From positions 25,163,916-25,227,915 of the forward strand of contig JBBCBC010000017.1 in the NCBI GenBank assembly GCA_037126765.1: DNA of 64,000 nucleotides. Reading direction: 5' to 3'. The translations under genes were made by a program, and so were the position numbers. Numbering within the stretch: position 1 is the stretch's first letter; the number at the start of each line of letters is the position of its first letter. The notes under the pieces were generated by a model. It was not told where the DNA came from. It worked only from the letters and a program-made list of their open reading frames with translations, and did no database searches. Source of the stretch: Stenogyne calaminthoides (taxonomy: Eukaryota; Streptophyta; Magnoliopsida; Lamiales; Lamiaceae). Positions 21,318 through 32,747 of this stretch are shown here, in pieces.

Positions 21318-23425
21318 CTAGGGCATCCTTATCTTCTTTGCTTTCAGTCGTGTGTTGTACTCCTGTCTTCTCTTGTTATCTTCCGTTCGGGCCCTTTTTA
21401 GTTTTGCTTTGATCAGCTTGCCCAAGGGATCTTTTGGAGATAGCTTGCCTCCAGAGGCCTCAAAGTAGCGTTGTTCGGCTGGACTTAGCACCGTCTGATA
21501 ATTTATGATGGGTTATGTCGGAGTCGTGTTCTCTATGTTCTGCCCAGACTTTTCTACCCCCAGATCTTTCTCAGTATCTTCATCTAACATGTAGAGGCCG
21601 TAGAATCCGAGTCCGAAGCTGGGGTACCCTCGACCAGATTCTTGAAGGAGTTGGTAGTAGTAGGCTCAGGGGTAGCCGAAACTGCCCGAGCCGGCGAAGC
21701 TATTTTCTGGCAATTGCCACTCATTGTCCGTCTTCTCCTGCTCGGGCAAAACTGTGTCAGTCCATGGTATATGCCAGTCCACGTGCCCTATGATCTTCTC
21801 GTTTACAGTGTCAATGACCTCATATGAAAGGGGCCTTCCCTACCCTCGTCCCGCAGAACTACATCGTTTATTATGCTTGAAGTGCCTATTTTTGTACGCT
21901 CCTTCCCATCAGGGGCTTCCGTTTGTTCCTTTCTAACCCAAGTCTTCTGGTTTGCAACCTTTCCCGGGCCATCCCGTGGGGGAGGCTTGTCACGATCATC
22001 CCTCTTCCCATCCGAACCTCCAAAATAGCGACAGTTGTCCATAGAGTGTCCTACAATCTGATAATGGACACAAAACTCCGGATGTTGTTCATATGCCACT
22101 GAAGCAATGGAGCAGTGCCCAGATCGCTCATACATGATTTTGTATTCCTTATCTTTTCGAAGATCAAGTTCAATGAGGACCCGAGCATAGTGGCACATAG
22201 TCCGGTTCCATGTGTGTGTATCAATACTTACCACCGGACCAATGGTGAAGCAATTTGTTCAATGACAGGGACGTAGAAATATTCTATAGGAAGTTCAAAT
22301 ATTCGTACCCAAACATTAACGATAGGTGAGACCACCTTATAAGGGTTGAACTCTGGGACCCACTTCTGTAATTTGCAGGTACCCGAACTCCATAGGCCAA
22401 GAGCATTTCAATAGGATTCTATCCCGTTCTCGCAAATCGTCCAACTGAATATTGAAATACCCCTTACCCAGCGAAACGAGGGTCCAAATTCCTTTTATAT
22501 GCCAAACTGTATCAAGAGAAGCTTTAAGTTCATTAATCGGCATTGGCTTCTCACCTGATTTGAGTAACATATGACCGATAATAGTGTTTTGCATTTCCCG
22601 TACACCTTGCCTATGTATCGAATCATCTATGTTTACTGAAAGGAATTCGCCTTCCTAACCGCTTATAGCGTAGCATTCTTAGCCAAAGGATCCACAGCGC
22701 CAATACCCCTCCTAACATCATTCAACTCATGCCTAACCAAATCAAAAGCAGAGAGGATCCCTGCTGCTGCACCAAGCCAATCAAGCTTTTGGGCATTATC
22801 CCTCTCTTTTTGGTGCATACCAACAGCAGCAGCACCAGCTCCCAATTGCAATCCATTCCCCCAGAGTTCTCAATCGTAGAACCAAAGGGGTTACCTTGAG
22901 CATAACTAGAATTACCAGCAATCAAAGTATTACCAGCAACAAATCTGTTACCAGAAGTCCCAGAAACAGTACCAGAAATCCCTGAACCAGCCCTACCTGA
23001 AATTCAAGAATAATCAGCCCCCAAATTCAAGTTAACACCATTAGCCTGCTGCGGCCCTGTAGCATCGCAGCCGCTTGCAGCGGCGTTTGAGTGCCCTCGC
23101 GAAAACACGATGTGTTAGTGCACAGGCCCAAATTTGAAGCAGACTCATCGTGAAGACCAGGCATCATCGGGCTACTCCTTCGTGAAGCAGTGTTCAAAAC
23201 GCCAGAATTTGAGGGGATGTCATGAGGCGGTGACGTTGCAAGGCGGAGATCGACCTCCGTAGCTACGCGATAGGGAGGAATCGCGTTTCGCGTAGCGGGT
23301 GGAGTGGGTTCGCGAAGAAGGGATTCAATGATCTGGGGGTCAGAAAGACGTGAGAGAAGTGTGCTAAAGGCAGTGGCGACGTCTGTGATCGCCATGGAGC
23401 ACGCGCTGAATTGCATTACATTCAA
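21318..23425 (-). pseudogene. DUF4283 / zinc-knuckle protein (LINE ORF1-type), degenerate
   Basis: Read on the minus strand: an N-terminal Pro/Ser-rich region (23425-23027; MAITDVATAF at 23395 is an alternative start), then after damage a DUF4283 core with IGHMLLKSGEKP and LGKGYFNIQLDD (22594-22337), then CHYARVLIELDL and an EFCVHYQIVGHSMDNC knuckle (22234-21803), and a basic tail ending KAKKIRMP before a stop at 21318-21320. Plant DUF4283 proteins of this layout are typically ORF1 of L1-type LINEs, binding the RNA. The second knuckle Cys is Tyr here (22061-22063). No RT ORF follows. Composition is more GC-rich than the flanks. At least two frame breaks; possibly a LINE copy that kept only ORF1. 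Confidence 0.8.
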
Positions 23426-24434
23426 GAGTTACACTTAAACATACATTTCACAATTTTTCCCCGCCTTAACTACTATCAAATTAATCACTGAAACATCTTT
23501 GTCCTCCTCTTCTCTAACCACATTATCCGCCACTTTATTATCATCATTCTTTGGCTTGGTCTTCTAACTCATTTCTTGTCATTGTTTTTGCCACCCATTG
23601 ATGTCACCTTCTCTTCATTATATCACACCTAAAGACATACAAGATTACGTTCTAAGGAACGCAATATGACTTAGATTCAATGTATAAAAATATATTATCA
23701 CATGTTAATGCATTTAGTATTACATCATAAGTCAAACAATATTACATCATAAGACAAACAATACTAGTAAGGCAAACAATTATATTCTCTAATATTTTTG
23801 TTCCAATTAAAGTTCATAATCAATAATTATAAACGCTTTCTAATTTGATACTACCTCCGATTAAAAGTAGTTGTTTACCCTTTCAAAAAAATGGTCCGCC
23901 ACAACATCTCAAAATTACATTTCATATCATTACTTTAACAAAAAAAAAACATCTATTTTAATAATAAAATAGAAAGAACTACAATACCCTCAATCAAAAA
24001 CCACTTTATCACTTTAAATACTTCTCCCTCCATCCCAATCAAAAAGTCGTGCCAAAAGCAAAGGGGTAAATAACTACGGGACGGATGGAGTATCAAATAA
24101 AAAATTGAAGAAGTATTACAAGCAAAACACAACAGTATTATATGAAAAGTATAACAGTATTGCATTCAAAACATAAGAAAAAATAAATGACGAAGGGTAT
24201 TATATGGTAAATTGAAGCAGTAATACATGAAAAACATAACAGTAGTATAGCATATCTCGTTCCACCAAAATTCATATGAATATGTTGAACATATCAATAT
24301 TAGATCCTAAAGTACTAAATTAACAATATAGCAAGATCCCAACATCGTATTGGTTTAACAACAACTAGTTCTTCACAAAGCAAATCGATCAATTCCTTAC
24401 ATACCTCTTCATAGTCCATAGAAGTTATTTGACA
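23426..24434. other. AT-rich spacer with MITE remnants
   Basis: No gene. Two Stowaway-like end motifs occur (about 23850, TACTACCTCCGATTAAAAG; and 24024-24090). TACATGAAAAACATAACAGT-type motifs repeat at about 24115-24245. Confidence 0.5.
24024..24090. mobile_element. Short Stowaway-like MITE remnant
   Basis: CTCCCTCCATCCC at the left and GGGACGGATGGAG at the right form an imperfect inverted repeat 67 bp apart; CTCCCTCCRTCCC is the common plant Stowaway end. It is too short to be intact, so an internally deleted copy is likely. Confidence 0.5.
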
Positions 24435-24439
24435 CTAAA

Positions 24440-27400
24440 TGTTGGTTCCGGTGCAAACGAGTTTTACACGTGTATGGGGGTGGGAATACACATGTTCAGT
24501 GATTTTTAAAAAAAAATTCTTTACTGAGATCAGAAGAGTCAGGATGTCCTGAGAATTTTGCCCTGAGAAGCACAAATCGCCCTGAGTCAAAGTCTCATCG
24601 AGGCGGTGATCTGGCGACTTCGAAGCTTCAGATTAGCCCAACTGATCCTGAGTTTTATCAGAGATCCTGAGAAGCTTGGATCAGATAATTATCTTACTGA
24701 ATACTCAGTAGAGTTGATTCAGTTTGGTAACTATCTGTTCTAGCTAATCAAGAGTGCGGAATGTGTTGGCCCTAACTTTATACTCGTTTTATCTTGCTGA
24801 AAATCTCTTCCTTAGTCAAAACAGTGGTTAAGGTTGTGATCAAGTTTGATGCAAGTTCAGTGGATTGTTTCCAACTGAATATCAAGAAAATCAGTATGCT
24901 TTCAGTGAAAATATGCAACAGATAGAATGCAGTACAGAAAGCAAACAACACAAAAATTTATAGTGGTTCAGAGGTAAAGCTCCTACGTCAACTCTCTCTG
25001 ATCTTAACACACTATCACCTAAAGCTTTCAGATGATCACAGCAGCTTACTAACTTTTCTACCTTCAGTTTTCGGCCGACTCATCGCATTTTTACTAACTC
25101 AACACACACGAGCTTTCTGACTGTCTAAAACAGTTTACTCACTTCTCCTCTAGAGCTTTCTGGCTGACTCAACTGCAACTTACTCACTCTTTACAACTCT
25201 TTCTCACCAACAATTCACATAATACACAAACTACCTAAAAAGGGTTTGGTTTGAGTTGGTTTCCAACTAGAGTGAGATATCCTTTTACAATAAGAACAAA
25301 TGCAAAGGCTAGGATATCTCTACTAAGCTTTGGATATATATCAAATCTAGGCTTAGTGAATGATCTCTCTTCAATGTGAAACATTTGGGAAATCTTGGTT
25401 TTTCGAGTGCTTCAATTTGCAAGAATATGAATGAGCTCTTGAGTTGCTTTGATTTCCGTAACCTTGTAATGGTGAAGGTCACTGGTATTTATAGGCAACT
25501 TCTCCAATGGTCACTCTTTAAAAAACTATCCGTTGGAAGAGATAGCATCAAGAGTGTTAGGAGATGAATTTAATAAAGATATATGATTTTGATTAGATCC
25601 CAAAACCAATGAGTATGACATGTTCAGGATAATCTTGATAGTTGAGTCAGGATTCAGTTTTAGAGTATTCAGGATGATATCTGCAAAATGTATAGTCAGC
25701 AGATATAGATCAAAGTTAGATCTCAAGATTTCAAGAACTCAAGATGTTTCAAGAAATGAAGTTTCAAAGATGAAACTAATAGCCAAGACTCAAGAAGAAA
25801 TCGAGAATCTAAAGACTCAAAGCAGAAATCGAGATATCAAGACTCAAGCAGAAATCGAGATATCAAGACTCAAAGGGAAATCGAATATCAAGACTCAAAG
25901 CAGAAATCGAGATATCAAGACTCAAAGCAGAAATCGAATATCAAGACTCAAGATGAAATCGAGGAACTTAAGATCAAAGATGAAGACTCAAAGATATCAC
26001 CAAGATATCCGTGAAGACTCGTAAGACGCCAAGACTCGTAAGACCTCAAGACTCAAGACTCAAGATGTAAGATCAAGAATCAAGATCAAGAATATCGAAG
26101 GCACAAAAGAATTATCAAGACTCAAGAATGCATCAATACTTAGTATAAACCTGAATGTTCTGAGGCACTGAACTTATTTATCTGAAGGATGCAATACTGA
26201 GAAGATCGCGATTCCTTAGAAAAATAGATATTTGCCAAGACATTCAAATGCAGACAAAAGGAACTAAGTCAGAGTGTTGTTAAGGTTATATAACCTCAGA
26301 GTTTGTAACCAAAAGAGTCGTTGTAGGTGTCTACCTTTAACTGGAGACAAAAGTCAAAAAGAGGAAGACAAAGATCGTACCATCGATAATCGACAAAGGA
26401 TGTGTCGTTGTTGAAAAAAGATGTCAAAAGTACAAAGTTCCAGACTGCAAAAAGTGAAGATCGGCTACATGAAAGGCTATTGCCTAAAACGTTTTAGGGA
26501 GTTTCAAACCCTAAATTTAGCCGTTCCTCACACACCATAAGAGGAAACTCACGAAGCTATCTCCTCCAACGGATAGTTTTTCAAGAGTGACCTTGGTGTA
26601 TGCCTATAAATACTTGTTACCCTCTACATTGTAAGGTTACGGGAAATTTGTAAGCAACTCAAGAGCTCAAACTTATTATCGCAAAGTTAAAGCACTCGAA
26701 AAACTTAGAATTTCCCAAGTGCTTTTAAATCGAAGATAGCTCATTAAACTAAGCCTAGCTTTATAAGATATATCCAAAAGCTTAGTCGAGATATCCTAGC
26801 CTTTGCATTGTACTTTATTGTAAAGGATATCTCATCCTAGTTGGAAACCAACCAAGAAACCCCAAACCCTTTAGAAGGTAGTTTGAGTGTGATTGTTGGT
26901 GAGAAGAGTTGTAAAGAGTTAGTAAACTACGTGGAGTAGTCAGAAAGCTCTAGAGGTGAAGTTAGTAAGCTACAGAGGTAGTCTGAAAGCTTGTTTGTGT
27001 TTGAGTAAGTAAACTACGGAGGTAGTCAGAAAGCTCAAGGTCGGGTTGAGTAAGTAAACTACGTGGAGTAGTGAAAAAGCTCAGTACGAAGTTGAGTAAG
27101 TAAACTACGCGAGGTAGTCAGAAATCTCAAGGAAGTGATTAGTGAATTTCTCTGAGGATCAGAGAGAGTGGACGTAGGAGCTTGAGTCTCTGAACCACTA
27201 TAAATTGCTGTGTTTTTTATTGCTTTCTTTATATGTGCTTAACTGATGCATTGACTTAAAACTGAAAGCATATTTTCACTGAGATTTCAGTTGGAATCAA
27301 TCCACTGGAAGTTGCATATAATTGAATCACAGCCTAATCACTATTCCATTCAAAGGAAGGTTTTCAGCAAAGCTTAAAACGAGTATAAACTAAAGGGCCA

Positions 27401-28380
27401 ACCATTCAGACATCCGAGTAGCTAGAACAGATAGTTACCAAACCGAACTTACTCTTACGAGGGTTGATAAGTTAGTTATCGATCCAAGCAACTCGGGATC
27501 TCGAAAAGCTTCGAGGACTCAGTTGGGATTATCTGAGGTTTCTGAAAGCAGCTCAGATCACTGTCTCTGTAGACTTTGACTCAGAGTAATTTGTGCTTCT
27601 CAGGACCAAATCTTCAGGACAACCTGACCCAAGCTGACCTCAGTAAAAGAAAAGTTTTAAAAAACACTGAACACGTGTATTCCCCCCCATACACGTGTAA
27701 GACTCATTTGCACCGGGACCAACAAAGAGTTTTCTCTTCTGGTTATTGATGAACGACTATTTTTAAGGTTTGAACACACCCTTGCATATTTTAGGAAATA
27801 TGCAGCCATGTAGCCAATCACCAACTTCTGTGAACTGGAAGATATCATACCTGACATTTCTTCAGTGAGATGTCGCTTTCAGTGTCAGTACAGTACGTTG
27901 TTGTTGCCTCCTCATTGGTCGAAGTCTTCCTTTGAGCAGAGACAAACAAAACGGCTCTTTTTAAGTTGACCTTTCTGATCTGATATGTTCCTTAATGTCC
28001 ACAAATGTCTAACATTCTGTTTGTTTGTACTAGGAATGAACATAACACTATTTCATTAAGATAGTGGTTCAGGGTCCTTTTTGTTCAGTACACAGACAGT
28101 CTTCAGGATCTTCGGTCTTCAGGATTCTTCAGGATACTTCTGAGTCTTCAGAGTCTTCATGATTCTTCTGAGTCTTCATAGTCTTCAGGGTTTTCTGAGT
28201 CTTCAGTACACTAACAATTCTCTGATCTATATCTGCTGACTATACATGATGCAGATAATCCTGAGTCCTAAATTCTAATGAAACTTGGTCCTGATTCTAT
28301 ACTATCAAGATATCCTGAACATGTCATACTCAGGGGTTTTGGGATCTAATCAAAATCTTTATTAAATTCATCTCCCAACA
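24440..28380 (-). mobile_element. Solo S LTR (S2), minus strand, with a nested solo LTR
   Basis: Starts TGTTGGTTCCGG and ends CTCCCAACA, flanked by CTAAA at 24435-24439 and 28381-28385. It is interrupted by the plus-strand solo LTR S3 (25555-27724); the two halves join perfectly in register across the AAGAG duplication. Without S3 it is about 1.77 kb. Its minus-strand TATA box is near 25484-25493. Confidence 0.93.
25555..27724 (+). mobile_element. Solo S LTR (S3) nested in S2 in opposite orientation
   Basis: TGTTAGGAGATG (one change from the family start) to GGGACCAACA, flanked by AAGAG at 25550-25554 and 27725-27729. TATA box at about 26603-26612, G-box hairpin at 27671-27698. With S2 on the other strand the region forms long inverted repeats. 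Confidence 0.94.
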
Positions 28381-28385
28381 CTAAA

Positions 28386-29174
28386 TTCATTATTTCTGCG
28401 GTTGAAAATATCTACTTTCAAATAAGTTTCAATAAATAAAAGAAACAAAAAAGCACAAGAAAATATCATTAAAATTAAATTCAATTGGAAGAATTTTCTT
28501 AATACTTGAACCTTCATTAATAAAATAATCTGCTTAAGATGCAACTATGTTAACAGATCCGCATATATTTTGCCAGTGTTGAATCCCCGTATTAACTTTC
28601 TAGGAAAATTCTACACTAGAGATTTTATGGAGAAATATTCAAGAGTCAATAATAAATTCTCAAGAACTCATATATATAGGGGAAGCCCAACTTAAATCTT
28701 AAGCTATCTTTCATTAGGAAATAAAATCCCTAATGTTCCAAATCAAATACCATATATTTGATTTCCCTATATATAAATTCCTACAATAATATTCCATACA
28801 TTATTTTGGGATTCCTATTTAATTAAACCCAATTCAATTAAATAATAATAATAATTAATTCCAAATATAATTATTATTAATTCTCCATAAATTAAATATT
28901 AAATCCATTTAATATTTAATCAATCAACTATAATCTGTAAAGGGAAATTACTTGTTGTGTGACCCATAGACCCTTATATATCTAGCGATTAGTCAAACTA
29001 ATGGTCTTAATTGAACCCTAGACAATAAATCATACATTCTCAATATATAAGGTTGCGAGGTATTTGCAACAACCTGTAATATTACGTGGTCTATTGTGAT
29101 AATATCCTTTCAATCGCGAATGCCCGATTAAATCTTGAACATTATGAAGTGTCTATTCAAATAATTTAATCATA
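28386..29174. other. AT-rich non-coding DNA, left part of the target of element B
   Basis: No open frame. It is one locus with 42856-43741, split by element B. A minus-strand TATA-like ATATATATAGGGG at about 28670-28682 and the general look suggest an old LTR or non-coding retroelement, but no ends could be found. Confidence 0.45.
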
Positions 29175-29179
29175 TTTTC

Positions 29180-30135
29180 TGTTGGGAGATGAATTTAATA
29201 AAGATATATGATTTTGATTAAGATCCCAAAACCCCTGAGTATGACATGTTCAGGATAATCTTGAATAGTTGAGTCAAGATTCAGTTTTAGAGTATTCATG
29301 ATGGAATCTGCAAAATGTATAGTCAGCAGATAGGATCTGAAGATTCTGAAGAACTCAGAAAGTTTTTGAAGAAACTGAAATTTCAGTATGAAATTGAAGT
29401 TTCTGAAGTTTCAGTATGAAACGAAGAAATCAAGACTCGATGCAGAAATCGAGATATCAAGACTCAAGATGAAATCGAGGAATCAAGACTCAAAGACATG
29501 AAGACTCAGTATATCAGTCAGTATATCTATGAGGACTCAGAAGACGCTGAAGACTCAGAAGACGCTGAAGACTCAGAAGACCTTGAAGACTCAGAAGACG
29601 CTGAACCACTATAACTTGTTGTGTTCTTTGCTTTCCGCTTTGCTTGATTTATCTGTTGCATTACTTTGTTTTGAAAGCATATTTTCACTGACATTTCAGT
29701 TGGAATCAATCCACTGAAAGTTGCATATAATTGAATCACAGCCTAATCACTATTCCATTAAAGGAAGGTTTTCAGCAAAAGCTTAAAACGTGTATAAACT
29801 AAGGGCCAACCATTCCACACATCTGAGTAGCTCGAACAGATAGTTACCAAACTGAACTTACTCTTCTGAGGGTTCAGTAAGATAGTTATCTGATCCAAGC
29901 AACTCAGGATCTCTGAAAAATCAGGACTCAGTTGGGATTATCTGAGGTATTTGAAAGCAGCTCAGGATCACTGTCTCAGATAGACTTTGACTCAGAGCAA
30001 TTTGTGCTTCTCAGGACCGAATCATCAGGACAACCTGACCCAAGCTGACCTCAGTAAAAGAAATGTTTTAAAAACACTGAACACATGTATTCCCCCCCCA
30101 TACACGTGTAAGACTCGTTTACACCGGGACCAACA
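29180..30135 (+). repeat. 5' LTR of element B with ~1.08-kb internal deletion
   Basis: Starts TGTTGGGAGATG, ends GGGACCAACA. It jumps at about 29601-29607 from the minisatellite (GAAGACGCTGAA) to CTGAACCACTATAAC, which in the 3' LTR are separated by about 1.08 kb (about 41215 to 42315). The shared CTGAAC at the join suggests a short-homology deletion. The missing part contains the TATA box. Confidence 0.93.
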
Positions 30136-30137
30136 AG

Positions 30138-30149
30138 TGGTATCAGAGC
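30138..30149 (+). promoter_or_regulatory. Primer-binding site of element B
   Basis: TGGTATCAGAGC two bases after the LTR. A second, slightly mutated copy (TGGTATTAGAGC, 30238-30249) follows 100 bp later, preceded by CTGATACCA as in element A. Confidence 0.93.
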
Positions 30150-30360
30150 GGGAGTTCAAAAGATCACTTATTTCATAAGTGATCACCTGGACTGATTCAT
30201 TTTTTTTAAAACCCGTCTCTGATCTGATACCAACAAGTGGTATTAGAGCAGTGGTTCAACTTGACCACCTGATTTGTTGACCAAAGTTTTATTTGCTAAA
30301 ATACTTGTGGTCTATCTGAACTGATCTTATTTGCTGAATTCTTAAAAGACTCAGATAAAA

Positions 30361-32695
30361 ATGTCTTCTAAGAAACTTCCCATGTTCTCAGTAGAGAACT
30401 ATGATTTATGGAGACTGGGAATGCAGGCACACCTGTATTCAAAACATGAACGTATGTGGAGAGTGGTCTCTGAAGGGCCATTCCAATGTACTGTGGTGAA
30501 TCCTAGAGGAATAGAAAATGAGAGAAACGATCCCAGAATAGAATTTCCTAAGTCTGATGACCAACTGACTCCTGAGGAGATGAAGTTAGTCAATCTAGAC
30601 TATATTGCTAAAGACACACTATACAGTACAATTGATGATGGTGTGATGGGAATGATCTCTCACTGTAATACTGCAAAAGAAATTTGGGATACACTAGCTA
30701 TAATGTGCCAAGGCACAGATCATATCAAAGAAAACAAACTTTCAGTTGCAATTGGAAAGTTTAATAGTTTTGAAATGGATGAAGGTGAATCTATAGACAA
30801 ATTGGAAGTCAGATTCACTAGCATTATGAATGATCTAAATTCACTTGGAAATAAATATCCACAGAGAGAAGTTGCATTGAAAATTCTTAGAGGTCTTTCT
30901 AAGAAATGGGATATACATGCCGTGGTGATTGAAAACACCAAAAATATTAATTCAATGCCATATCAACAAGTCTTTCTCCGAAAGCGAAGGCCTATGAGTT
31001 AAGTAATTGATAAGAAATCTAAAAAAGGTCGACAAAGAAAGATGATTCATCATCTAGTAAGAATGTGGCTTTTAAAGCAAAAGATAAGCTAGCACTGATG
31101 GCAAGGAGGTTTGAAAGACTTAATAATCGATATGGAAAATACAAAAGCTATTACAGGAATCACGGTACGGAGAAAACCACGAGGACAAATCAATCGAGAA
31201 GAAGAAGGACCTGAAAACTGAGGGATCTTCATCCAGAAAGAATGACTCCAAGTCCAAAGAAGAAAGTGATCAGGATGATGATACCAACAGATTCTACAAT
31301 TGCCAAAAGAAAGGTCACTTCCAATATGATTGTCCTGACCTGAGTGCTAAGGAGAGAAGAGAAAGGCAAGCTAAAAGAGACAAGAAGTTCTCCAACAGAA
31401 AAGCCATGGTTGCAGAAGAAGAACATTCTGAAGAGGGATCTAGCTCTTCAGATGAAATATTCTCAGACAGTGAAAGTGATGACATCTGTCTGATGGATAT
31501 TGAGGAGGTAAACTCTTCTTTCTCTGTTGTTGCTCCTACACTAGCACAAGAGTTATCAAGTTCCACTGAAAACAGTCATTTTGACCTGATGGATTCTTTT
31601 GAGAATCTGATGAAGGACTATGCTGTTTTACAAGAACTGCTAAATAAAACTCAAGAGCAGGATAAAGAACTGAAAGCTGAAAATCTAAAATGGAAAGACT
31701 CTAGCAATACTGAAATCACTTCTCAATTAATGGGAGCTACTGATGAACTGGATGTTCTGAAAGTACAACTCTCAGAAAAGGAGAAGTTGATAGTGATCCT
31801 AACTGAAAAGCTAGAGAAATCCTTTCAAGAGATTCAAATTGATCGAATCGAATTCAATGACCTCTCGAGAAGTATGAAAACTCTACAGAATGTGAGGATA
31901 GTAGTGCGAAGAAGTTAACTCTATTGAATCGTGCATCTAAAGTAATAGATGAAATTGAGTTACCAGAGATCTGCCACTATAAAATCTGGATGGGATACAT
32001 TCCAGGGGAACCTCACAAGGTCATCGAATCTTCGCATCAAGTAGCAAGAAGACAATCTTTGTAAAACCAGTGGCACCTACACTTCAAACTGAAGAAATGC
32101 CCAAGGTGTTAGACAAGGGAAAAGGACCTATGGTTCCAGTAAAACTAAATGATCAGGTAAGAAAGCCCAAACCTCAGGTGAAGGCTAGAAAACCTGAGCA
32201 CTTTCAGTTGGAAAATTTCAGGCAAGTACTTCAAAACCTCAAAGTTAAGAATGCAAACCCGAAAGGATCTCAGACTAAACTATCAGAGGAATCTTCGTAA
32301 GAGAAACACTCAAACAGAGACATTCTAAATCGAAGAAACCAAGTCCTCAAGATATCGAAGACCCAAATTCAAAGACAGCAACCCGAACCCCACTTGCCTA
32401 AGGGTAAAGGTTACGAACCCGAATCAACAAAGATTCAGGACCAATTTTACCTGAAGCCAAAGCAAATGAATGTAAGGCTGAACCAAAGAAAAATTCAAAA
32501 GCTCATGTTCATGCTAAGGCTAGCACTCATACACAGGAAACTACTAAGGCACCCAGAGTAGTAAATGTGTATGTTGATGTTTATGGAAGACAGATCAGCC
32601 ACTCTAAAGTAATTAGAGTTGTCAAAGTGATTTGGATTCCGAAAGGTACATCTAACCTTGTAGGACCCTACACAAATTGGGTACCTAAGAATTGA
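30361..32695 (+). pseudogene. gag: gag polyprotein of element B (frameshifted)
   Basis: Starts MSSKKLPMFSVENYDLW. The first 213 codons are open and hold the UBN2-type gag domain (DYDLW, KEIWDTL, RFTSIMNDLN, KILRGLSKKW). After damage at 31000-31090 the CCHC region follows; its first Cys is Phe here (FYNCQKKGHFQYDC, about 31290-31332), a change not seen in the other copies. Then an acidic Ser/Glu/Asp segment and a coiled coil with repeated EKEKL/EKLEKS heptads (31406-31915), and a basic tail that runs to ANW/NWVPKN and TGA at 32693-32695. The TGA is at the same place as in element A. Most breaks coincide with altered CTG/CAG sites. Confidence 0.88.
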
Positions 32696-32747
32696 TATGT
32701 TTTTCGGGAGGAAAAACAAAGGGCCTTGGTGATTAAAGATCACATAA

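Noticed and set aside
22663..22925. Overlapping 62- and 67-codon minus-strand frames as separate genes
   Set aside because: They lie within the damaged middle of the DUF4283-type gene and represent its shifted reading frames.
29529..29739. Ser/Glu repeat protein on the minus strand
   Set aside because: Made by the CTGAAGACTCAGAAG minisatellite in the element B 5' LTR.
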